Source: Bifidobacteriaceae bacterium (lineage in GTDB: Bacteria > Actinomycetota > Actinomycetes > Actinomycetales > WQXJ01). Taken from it: a DNA stretch of 5,823 bases. The position numbers were made by a program, and so were the translations under genes. A model generated the notes under the pieces. That model had not been told where the DNA came from and ran no database searches. It saw only the letters and a program-made list of their open reading frames with translations. This document shows, in pieces, positions 1 through 4,751 of this stretch (position 1 is its first letter; every line of letters begins with the position of its first letter). The stretch lies in the NCBI GenBank assembly GCA_031278665.1, contig JAITKC010000113.1, forward strand, positions 1 to 5,823, read 5' to 3'.

Positions 1-1117
1 CCGCCGCCGCCCCGAAGCCGCGCGCTACCTGGGTCGGCTCGGGCGATTTGACCAGCGTAAAAGTGGCGAACGGCAGCGACACCATGGGTCCGGAGAAGGG
101 ATTGAAGTTGAAGTAGGTGGTGTATCCGGCGGTCAGCAGCACCGGCGAGGTCTCGCCGATCCCGCGAGCCGTGCCCAGCACGATCGCCGTGGTCAGACCG
201 GACCGGGCGGTCGGCAGGACGACATGCCAGATTGTCCGCCAGCGGCTGGCGCCGGTCGCCAGGGCCGCCTCTTTGAGCGTCGCCGGGACCAGGCGGAGCA
301 CCACGTCGGCCGAGCGCACAATAATCGGCAGAATCATAATGGTGATCGCCAAACTGGCCGCGAAAGCGGACTTGTCGAATCCGAACGCCAGTACGTAGGT
401 AGCGTAGATGAACAGGCCGCAGATTATAGACGGCAGCGCCGTCATCGCCTCGACCACAGTGCGCACCAGGCGAGTGAACCAGGATGGGAACTCGGCCAGA
501 AGAATCGCGCAGGCCATCCCCAGCGGGATTGAAATGGCCAAGGCGAAGGCGATCATGATCAGCGTGCCGACCGCGCCGTGGGCCATGCCGCCCAGTGTCA
601 ACGGGTCCAACGGCCCGGCCATCGACATGTCGTCGGTCCAGAAGTTCAGGTGGCCGAACGCCTCCGACCCGCGCGCCAAGGTGAACACCACCACCACCGC
701 CAGCGCCGCCATCAGGACTATCGCCGCCGAATGGATTGTCACCGCGGCCAGGCGGTCGTAGACCGTGGTGCGGGACTCGTCCATGGCGACCAAGGCCACG
801 AAGAAGGCCAGGAACAGCCCGTAGGCCGTCAGCGCGAAGGCCAGCGCGCCTCGGCCGGGGAAGATTTGGGTTTGCAACCAGGCCGTCGCCGCCACCGCCG
901 CCGATGCCGCGCCGCCCAGCCGCAGCACGTCCTCGCGCCGGATTTTGGCCAGGTCGCGGCGGACTTCGGGGACCGGTTGGCGGCCGGCGCCGGCGGCGGC
1001 TTCCGAGGCCGGCAGGCGGGTGCGCGGCCCGCCGGCCGGGCTGACCGACTGCCGCCGGACCCCGGCGGTCGGCATCGGCGGGCGGGCGGTCGGCATCGGC
1101 GGCAGGATGGTGGTCAT
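1..1117 (-). CDS. pstA: Phosphate ABC transporter permease PstA (3' end cut by window edge)
   Basis: Inner-membrane permease that pairs with PstC to form the channel of the PstSCAB high-affinity phosphate importer. Translating the minus strand from ATG at 1117 gives 372 uninterrupted codons running off the window at position 1; the extreme C-terminus is missing. Residues 1-65 are a Pro/Ala/Arg-rich cytoplasmic tail. Two extra hydrophobic segments follow (about 66-80 and 90-111), then the normal PstA core starts near residue 120 (YDRLAAVTIHS). The inner-membrane transport domain includes the EAA loop at about 283-307 (EAALATGASRW) and the family signature ARGIGETSPVLLTAG at 317-331. The start is supported by GAGGGG at 1124-1129, six bases upstream, which overlaps the pstC stop. 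The pstC-pstA gap is 10 bases, so the two are probably co-transcribed and translationally coupled. From memory, N-terminal extensions with added membrane segments are common in actinobacterial PstA. Methionines 8 and 15 are alternative starts but have poorer ribosome sites. Confidence 0.95.
   Translation of the reverse strand, partial: MTTILPPMPTARPPMPTAGVRRQSVSPAGGPRTRLPASEAAAGAGRQPVPEVRRDLAKIRREDVLRLGGAASAAVAATAWLQTQIFPGRGALAFALTAYGLFLAFFVALVAMDESRTTVYDRLAAVTIHSAAIVLMAALAVVVVFTLARGSEAFGHLNFWTDDMSMAGPLDPLTLGGMAHGAVGTLIMIAFALAISIPLGMACAILLAEFPSWFTRLVRTVVEAMTALPSIICGLFIYATYVLAFGFDKSAFAASLAITIMILPIIVRSADVVLRLVPATLKEAALATGASRWRTIWHVVLPTARSGLTTAIVLGTARGIGETSPVLLTAGYTTYFNFNPFSGPMVSLPFATFTLVKSPEPTQVARGFGAAA
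1064..1102 (-). repeat. In-frame 21-base repeat in the pstA 5' coding region
   Basis: An identical 18-base stretch (GGCGGTCGGCATCGGCGG on the plus strand) lies at 1064-1081 and 1085-1102, giving a 21-base period. In PstA this encodes two copies of a MPTA-containing heptad (PPMPTAR, PPMPTAG) within the N-terminal tail. The period is a multiple of three, so copy-number change would not shift the frame. Each copy carries an in-frame ATG, which leaves some doubt about the true start of pstA. Confidence 0.7.
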
Positions 1118-1127
1118 AGCGGGCCCC

Positions 1128-2147
1128 TCAACTCAACTCTCCGGAGCGGGAGCGCTGGATTATGATCCCGGCGCCGAAGTTCACCGCCATGGTGACCGCG
1201 AATAACGCCAGTCCGGCCGCCATCAACGCCGACAATTCGAAATTGGACGCGCCGCCGTAACGCAGCGCGATCAGCGAGGAAATCGAGTTGGCGCCGGTGC
1301 CGAGGATTTCCCAATTGATCACGAACACCGGCGAGATGACCAAGTAAACGGCGATCGTCTCGCCCAGGGCGCGGCCCAGCCCCAGCATGGTCCCGCCGAC
1401 AATGCCGCCGCGCCCGAACGGGTAGACGACCGAGCGGATCATGCCCCACTTCGACGCGCCCAGGGCCAGCGCGCCCTCGCGCTCGCCGACCGGGGCCTCG
1501 GCGAACACCTCGCGCATAACCGAACAGGCGATCGGCGCGACCATCATCGCGACCACCAACCCGGCCAAGAAGGCCGAGGCCGTGAACACCGTCGGCGTGG
1601 CCAGCGGGTCCTGCGGGTCGAACCGCGACACCCGGAAGATCGGAATCCAGCCCAAGCGGGTGCTGATCCACTGGGCCACCGGCAAGAGATTGCCCTCCAG
1701 CCAGAACACTCCCCACAGGCCGTAAACCACCGAGGGGATCGCGGCCATCAGGTCGACCATCCCGACCAAAAACGGCTTGACGCCGGCCGGGGCGTATTCG
1801 GAAATATAGGTCGCGGCGCCGAGGGCCAGCGGCAGGGCCACCGCGATCGCGATCAACGCTATCGCGACGGTCCCGAACAACACCGCCGCGATGCCGAATC
1901 GCCCCGAGTCCGGCTCCCAGTCCTGTTCGGTCAAGAAAGCGCCGCCGGCCGAGCCGATCGCCTGGGCCCCCCTGATCGCCAGAAACAACCCGACCAGCGT
2001 CATAATCGCCAGCACCGCCGCTCCGGCGGCGTGGGACCCGTGGCGGAAGACCCGGTCGGCCGCTCCGGCCGTCGTCTTGATGGCCCTCGGGCGGTCCAGG
2101 TCGCCTTCGGCCGGCGCGGGCGGCGCCGTCAAAACGCTGTCGGTCAT
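1128..2147 (-). CDS. pstC: Phosphate ABC transporter permease PstC
   Basis: First permease subunit of the Pst phosphate importer, 339 residues, normal for the family. A hydrophilic N-terminal tail (1-38) is followed by a first membrane segment at about 40-58. The core segments lie at about 85-112, 125-149, 190-210, 250-278 and 305-330. The EAA loop that contacts the PstB ATPase is at 222-248 (EREGALALGASKWGMI), and the signature GLGRALGETIA follows at 256-266. The loop near 151-188 between core segments is relatively long. I chose ATG at 2147 over an upstream in-frame GTG at 2198. The ATG has GAGGG at 2153-2157 five bases upstream, whereas the GTG has no ribosome site and adds an Arg-rich 17-residue tail. 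The gene is followed after 10 bases by pstA. It is preceded by a 207-base gap holding a PHO-box-like repeat, so it is probably the first gene of its operon. No pstS lies upstream. Confidence 0.96.
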   Translation of the reverse strand: MTDSVLTAPPAPAEGDLDRPRAIKTTAGAADRVFRHGSHAAGAAVLAIMTLVGLFLAIRGAQAIGSAGGAFLTEQDWEPDSGRFGIAAVLFGTVAIALIAIAVALPLALGAATYISEYAPAGVKPFLVGMVDLMAAIPSVVYGLWGVFWLEGNLLPVAQWISTRLGWIPIFRVSRFDPQDPLATPTVFTASAFLAGLVVAMMVAPIACSVMREVFAEAPVGEREGALALGASKWGMIRSVVYPFGRGGIVGGTMLGLGRALGETIAVYLVISPVFVINWEILGTGANSISSLIALRYGGASNFELSALMAAGLALFAVTMAVNFGAGIIIQRSRSGELS

Positions 2148-2248
2148 CGATACCCTCTTGGCGAACGTTGGGCGATGTGGCGGCCGTGCTCGCGCCACTT
2201 CTAACGCGACCGGCCGGGGTCCCCGATCCCGTCTAAGACAGTTCCAGC

Positions 2249-2270
2249 CGTTGTTGAACTGCGGTTGAAC
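2249..2270 (-). promoter_or_regulatory. Putative PHO box (PhoP-binding direct repeats) of pstCA
   Basis: The minus strand reads GTTCAACCGCA (2270-2260) followed directly by GTTCAACAACG (2259-2249): two tandem 11-base units sharing GTTCAAC. The Streptomyces PhoP-box unit is known to be 11 bases with consensus G(G/T)TCAYYYR(G/C)G; each unit here matches 9 of 11 positions. The box lies about 100 bases upstream of the pstC start codon. A weak -10 candidate, TAGACG (2235-2230), is placed so that the second unit would overlap the -35 region, as expected for a PhoP-activated promoter. The repeat is directly visible. PhoP binding is inferred. Confidence 0.6.
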
Positions 2271-2316
2271 GCCGCCCGGTCGGTTTGGCCAACGTTGCCT
2301 GAATTCTGTCGCGCCC

Positions 2317-2342
2317 GCCCGCCTGGCGGCGCCGCCGCGGGC
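2317..2342 (-). terminator. GC-rich hairpin after the MFS gene, possible terminator
   Basis: Outer arms GCCCGC (2317-2322) and GCGGGC (2337-2342) enclose a second self-complementary core, GGCGGCGCCGCC (2325-2336). The structure starts 12 bases beyond the MFS stop codon and lies upstream of the pstC PHO box, so it is well placed to separate the two units. There is no T-tract on the minus strand, so intrinsic termination is uncertain. G+C-rich hairpins without T-tracts are common in actinomycetes. Confidence 0.35.
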
Positions 2343-2354
2343 TTTGGGCCGGCC

Positions 2355-3971
2355 CTATTTGGCGTCGCCGGAGGCCGAGGTGTCGAGTTTGGCGGCCAGG
2401 CGCGTGCCCTTCATCAGGATGACCGCGACCAAGCTGGTCACCGAGACGGCGGCGGCGATCAAGAAAAGCAGGCCGACCGAGTCGCCGTAGGCGGACCGGA
2501 CGGCGCCGGCCACCGGCGCCGGAAGTTTCGACAGGTCCAGCGACATCGCGTCGGTGTTGATCCCGGCGACGGGGCCCAAATCCAGGTGCGCCAGGCGTTG
2601 GCGGGTCAACTGGCTGACGCGGGTGGCGAAAACCGAGCCGAGGACCTGGATCCCGACGGTGCCGCCGAGCGATCGGAAGAAGGTCACCACCGCCGAGGCG
2701 GCGCCGACGTCGTGAACTGAGACGGAGTTCTGCACCGCCAGGACCAAGTTCTGCATGGTCATTCCCACGCCCAGGCCGGTGACCAGGCCGTACAACCCGA
2801 TCAGCCAAAGCGGCGTGGCGAAGCGCATAGTCGCCATCAAGGCGAAACCGGCCATCAAGACCACGGCGCCGGCGACCACGAACGGTTTCCACACCCCGAC
2901 CCGCGAAACCCAGCGCCCGATGAACACCGACGAGACCAGCACGCCCAGCATCATCGGGATCATCATCAGGCCCGCGGCGGTCGGCGAATAACCGCGCGCG
3001 ACCTGGTAATACTGGCCCAGGAAGACCGAAGCGCCGAACATGCCGATGCCGACCGCGATCGAGGCCGCCACCGCCAGGGCGGTGGTCCTGCGCCGAATCA
3101 GCCAGAGCGGGATGATTGGGTTGACGGCCTTGGCCTCGACCCAGACGAACAAGGCGGTGGCCGCCGCGAATCCGCCGAGCAGGGCCGCCGTCTGCCAAGA
3201 GCCGTAGGCGAAGGAGTTGCCGGCGAAGGAAATCCAAATCAGCAGCGCGCAAACGGCGAGCGTCACCAGCGCCGCGCCCGGCCAGTCGACTTTGGTGTTG
3301 GCGCGGCCCGAATCTTTCGGCACCTTGAGTTGGAACTGCAGCACCCCGCCGGCCGCCAGGGCCGCCGGCGCCGCCGACCAGAAACACCAGCGCCAGCCGA
3401 GCCAGCTGACATCGACCAGGAAACCGCCGATCAGCGGCCCCACCACGGTCGCCACCGCGATGACCGCGCCGGTGTAGGCCATATAGCGGCCGCGTTGCAG
3501 CGGCGGGATGACCGAGCCGATAATCGATTGGGTGAGCGACATCATGGCGCCCAGCCCCAGCCCCTGGATCGCCCGGAAGGCGATCAAATAACCGGTGGTC
3601 GGGCTGGCGCCGGCCAGGATCGACCCGACGATGAAGAAAGCCAAGCCGACTAAGAACAGGTTTTTCTTGTTGAAAAGGTCGGAAAGTTTCCCCCAGATCG
3701 GCGTCGACGCGGTCGAGGCCAACAGTGTGGCGGTGACAATCCAGGTGTACTCCTGCTGGGTCGAGCCGAGGGTCGCGGTGATCACCGGCAGCGCGTTCGC
3801 CACCACTGTGCCCGCCACGTTGGCCACGAACATCGCCAGCAGCAGCCCGGACAGGATGCGCATGATCTGGGCGTGCGAGAACTCGGGGTAGGCCGCCCCC
3901 GCCTCGCCCGCGCTGTCCGATGCCGTTTGGTCGCCGCCCCCTGGTCGCTCGGCTGGGCTCTGGTCGCTCAT
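2355..3971 (-). CDS. MFS transporter, DHA2 (EmrB/QacA-like) drug exporter family, 14 membrane segments
   Basis: Proton-coupled exporter of 538 residues, the usual size for 14-segment DHA2 proteins. After a hydrophilic tail (1-36), the first membrane segment carries a motif-D1-like stretch (ANVAGTVVANALP, 50-62). Motif A is at about 94-103 (GKLSDLFNKK) and motif C, the antiporter signature, at about 168-185 (GAVIAVATVVGPLIGGFL). A second-half motif VQNSVSVHDVGAASAV lies at 413-428, followed by FRSLGGTVGIQVLG at 432-445. A long extracytoplasmic loop (about 450-497) precedes the last segment, as in other actinobacterial members. The usual acidic residue of motif D1 (LDxT) is absent. A subgroup of actinobacterial homologues also has Ser or Gly there, so this is not necessarily loss of function. 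The substrate cannot be told from sequence. The start ATG has no clear ribosome site of its own and overlaps the stop of a short upstream frame, suggesting translational coupling. No regulator gene is adjacent. Confidence 0.93.
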   Translation of the reverse strand: MSDQSPAERPGGGDQTASDSAGEAGAAYPEFSHAQIMRILSGLLLAMFVANVAGTVVANALPVITATLGSTQQEYTWIVTATLLASTASTPIWGKLSDLFNKKNLFLVGLAFFIVGSILAGASPTTGYLIAFRAIQGLGLGAMMSLTQSIIGSVIPPLQRGRYMAYTGAVIAVATVVGPLIGGFLVDVSWLGWRWCFWSAAPAALAAGGVLQFQLKVPKDSGRANTKVDWPGAALVTLAVCALLIWISFAGNSFAYGSWQTAALLGGFAAATALFVWVEAKAVNPIIPLWLIRRRTTALAVAASIAVGIGMFGASVFLGQYYQVARGYSPTAAGLMMIPMMLGVLVSSVFIGRWVSRVGVWKPFVVAGAVVLMAGFALMATMRFATPLWLIGLYGLVTGLGVGMTMQNLVLAVQNSVSVHDVGAASAVVTFFRSLGGTVGIQVLGSVFATRVSQLTRQRLAHLDLGPVAGINTDAMSLDLSKLPAPVAGAVRSAYGDSVGLLFLIAAAVSVTSLVAVILMKGTRLAAKLDTSASGDAK

Positions 3972-4000
3972 CGTCTGGTCGTCTCGTATTCGCTCGTCAT
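3968..4000 (-). CDS. Putative 10-residue leader peptide (MTSEYETTRR) overlapping the MFS start
   Basis: ATG at 4000-3998 is preceded by AGGA (4012-4009) with an eight-base spacer, a better ribosome site than that of the exporter. The frame has ten codons and ends at TGA (3970-3968), which shares four bases (ATGA) with the exporter ATG at 3971. It is in a different frame from the exporter, so it is not an N-terminal extension. The arrangement fits a leader peptide that delivers ribosomes to the exporter start by termination-reinitiation. The peptide matches no family I know, and a frame this short could arise by chance. Confidence 0.4.
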   Translation of the reverse strand: MTSEYETTRR

Positions 4001-4035
4001 CGTTCGTTTCCTGGCGCTTCTTCAGTTGGCGGCGC

Positions 4036-4051
4036 GGCCGGCCCGCCGGCC
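4036..4051. other. Inverted repeat just upstream of the leader-peptide ribosome site
   Basis: GGCCGGC (4036-4042) and GCCGGCC (4045-4051) are perfect complements separated by two bases. A wider pairing, GCGGCC (4034-4039) with GGCCGC (4061-4066), would compete with it. In RNA of the exporter leader this could form one of two alternative stems about 20 bases upstream of the leader-peptide ribosome site. Such GC-only repeats are frequent in this type of genome, so the function is uncertain. Confidence 0.3.
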
Positions 4052-4130
4052 CTTCGGCTTGGCCGCTGGCGATTCGCCGCCCGATTATGGCGGCTTAGAT
4101 CATTTCGCCGTCGCGCGGGCCGGATGATTC

Positions 4131-4150
4131 GCCTGGCGGCGTGGCCAGGC
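4131..4150. other. Hairpin in the MFS leader region
   Basis: GCCTGGC (4131-4137) and GCCAGGC (4144-4150) form a perfect seven-base stem with a six-base loop. It lies between the proposed exporter promoter and the exporter gene, so it would be part of the transcribed leader. No T-tract follows on the minus strand, so it does not look like a simple terminator. Confidence 0.35.
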
Positions 4151-4191
4151 GGTCCTCCCAGGCCCGGTCAGGCCGGCCAAGGCGGCGCGAT

Positions 4192-4207
4192 CACGCCGGC
4201 CGGCGTG
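4192..4207. promoter_or_regulatory. Perfect 16-base palindrome, candidate operator upstream of the MFS gene
   Basis: CACGCCGGCCGGCGTG is a perfect palindrome with eight-base half-sites. It lies about 45 bases downstream of the transcription start expected from the 4258-4286 promoter. DHA2 exporters are often controlled by TetR- or MarR-type repressors binding palindromes of this size near the promoter, so an operator is possible. It could equally be an RNA hairpin or chance in G+C-rich DNA. No regulator gene lies in the window. Confidence 0.35.
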
Positions 4208-4257
4208 TGGCGCCCGCCCGGGTCAGGCGACCGCGACGGCTTGGGGCTCGACCAGCC

Positions 4258-4286
4258 ATATTAGAACAGTCGTCGGCGGCGAGCAA
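4258..4286 (-). promoter_or_regulatory. Candidate sigma-70-type promoter for the MFS gene
   Basis: The minus strand has TTGCTC (4286-4281) and TAATAT (4263-4258) with a 17-base spacer. The A+T-rich -10 stands out in this G+C-rich setting and lies about 50 bases beyond the DUF5679 terminator. Transcription would start near 4251, giving a leader of about 280 bases. A second -10-like hexamer, CATAAT (4089-4084), without a good -35, could give a shorter leader of about 105 bases. Confidence 0.45.
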
Positions 4287-4336
4287 ACATTTTGCGGCTG
4301 TGTCCATCGCGCCCGGCCGTCGTCCGGGCAAACGAA

Positions 4337-4366
4337 AAGGGGCCACGCCGATTGGCGCGGCCCCTT
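4337..4366 (-). terminator. Rho-independent terminator of the DUF5679 gene
   Basis: A 13-base stem (4337-4349 with 4354-4366, one G-T wobble in the minus-strand RNA) closes a four-base loop. On the minus strand it is followed by TTTTCGTTT. It starts 16 bases beyond the DUF5679 stop. A second hairpin, GCCCGG (4311-4316) with CCGGGC (4324-4329), lies immediately downstream and may act as a back-up. This is the clearest terminator in the window. Confidence 0.85.
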
Positions 4367-4382
4367 GAACCGAACTGCTCGA

Positions 4383-4538
4383 TCAGGCCTTGCCGAGGAT
4401 TCGGTTCAGCCTGGTGCCGCAGACAGGGCAAACCCCCTTGGCCATGCGGCGGTCGTTGGTTACCACGACATCGCCTGTGGCTTCGCGCTTCTGCTTGCAT
4501 TTCACGCAGTAAAACTCACCGGTGTACGTTTCCGACAC
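4383..4538 (-). CDS. DUF5679 zinc-ribbon protein (51 residues)
   Basis: Small soluble protein of unknown function. With the GTG start at 4538 the product is 51 residues, beginning MSETYTGEFYCVKCK and ending CPVCGTRLNRILGKA. Two CxxC pairs (Cys11/Cys14 and Cys37/Cys40) should bind one zinc ion in a rubredoxin-like or zinc-ribbon fold. The sequence closely resembles the actinobacterial DUF5679 family, whose members as I recall begin M-A-E-T-Y-x-G-E-F-Y-C, which supports the GTG. GGAG at 4548-4545, six bases upstream of it, is a good ribosome site. An in-frame ATG at 4550 would add four residues (MENE) but has no ribosome site. The gene is monocistronic, ends at a strong terminator and is divergent from mca. 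No clear promoter is visible upstream. The role is not known; the fold suggests nucleic-acid or protein binding. Confidence 0.9.
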   Translation of the reverse strand: MSETYTGEFYCVKCKQKREATGDVVVTNDRRMAKGVCPVCGTRLNRILGKA

Positions 4539-4615
4539 TTCGTTCTCCATTCACAAAAAATGCGCCGACCGTGTGGCCCGCGCCCTACACATGCGCACCG
4601 ATCCTCCCCTGCCGG

Positions 4616-4688
4616 CGCCGCCGCCGCGTCCTCCCGCCGCCGCCGCGTCCTCCCGCCGCCGCCGCGTGCTCCCGCCGCCGCCGCGTCC
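4616..4688. repeat. 19-base tandem repeat, about 3.8 copies, in the divergent DUF5679-mca intergenic region
   Basis: The unit CGCCGCCGCCGCGTCCTCC occurs at 4616-4634 and 4635-4653 (identical), at 4654-4672 with one change (GTG for GTC), and as a 16-base partial copy at 4673-4688. A 19-base period is not a multiple of three, so the array is unlikely to be coding even though reading frames cross it. It lies 64 bases upstream of the mca start and about 80 bases upstream of the DUF5679 start. On the minus strand each unit contains GGAGGA and several GG tracts, so secondary structure is likely. Confidence 0.9.
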
Positions 4689-4740
4689 GCGACCGGCGCC
4701 GACGGCATCGGCGGAATGGACTTGGCGGCGAAGATGGGGC

Positions 4741-4744
4741 AAGG
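4741..4744 (+). promoter_or_regulatory. Ribosome binding site deciding the mca start
   Basis: AAGG lies seven bases before GTG 4752. The competing in-frame starts are less well supported. ATG 4716 has no ribosome site at proper spacing, nor has ATG 4734. GTG 4746 has only GGGG (4736-4739). ATG 4773 would place the start within the conserved N-terminal strand, just before the zinc motif. Confidence 0.5.
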
Positions 4745-4751
4745 TGTGGGC

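Noticed and set aside
578..1165. 195-codon plus-strand frame opposite pstA
   Set aside because: Antisense frame of low complexity (Arg, Gly, Gln, His-rich) lying over well-conserved pstA codons.
1114..1716. 200-codon minus-strand frame overlapping pstC
   Set aside because: Arg/Gly-rich shadow of pstC with no recognisable domain.
2148..2198. Upstream GTG start for pstC at 2198
   Set aside because: No ribosome site precedes it, and it would add an Arg/Pro-rich tail. ATG 2147 has GAGGG at good spacing.
2233..3387. Long minus-strand reading frame of 384 codons
   Set aside because: It is a shadow of the MFS gene in another frame of the same strand. The product is dominated by Arg, Gly and Pro and matches no family, while the overlapping MFS frame is clearly coding.
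3972..4382. Extra small gene or tRNA between the MFS and DUF5679 genes
   Set aside because: The plus-strand frames here (for example 3873-4127 and 4141-4368) are Arg/Pro-rich without ribosome sites or homology, and no cloverleaf or anticodon arm pattern could be found.
4616..4688. CRISPR array
   Set aside because: The units abut directly with no spacers and are only 19 bases long, so this is a simple tandem repeat. No cas genes are present.
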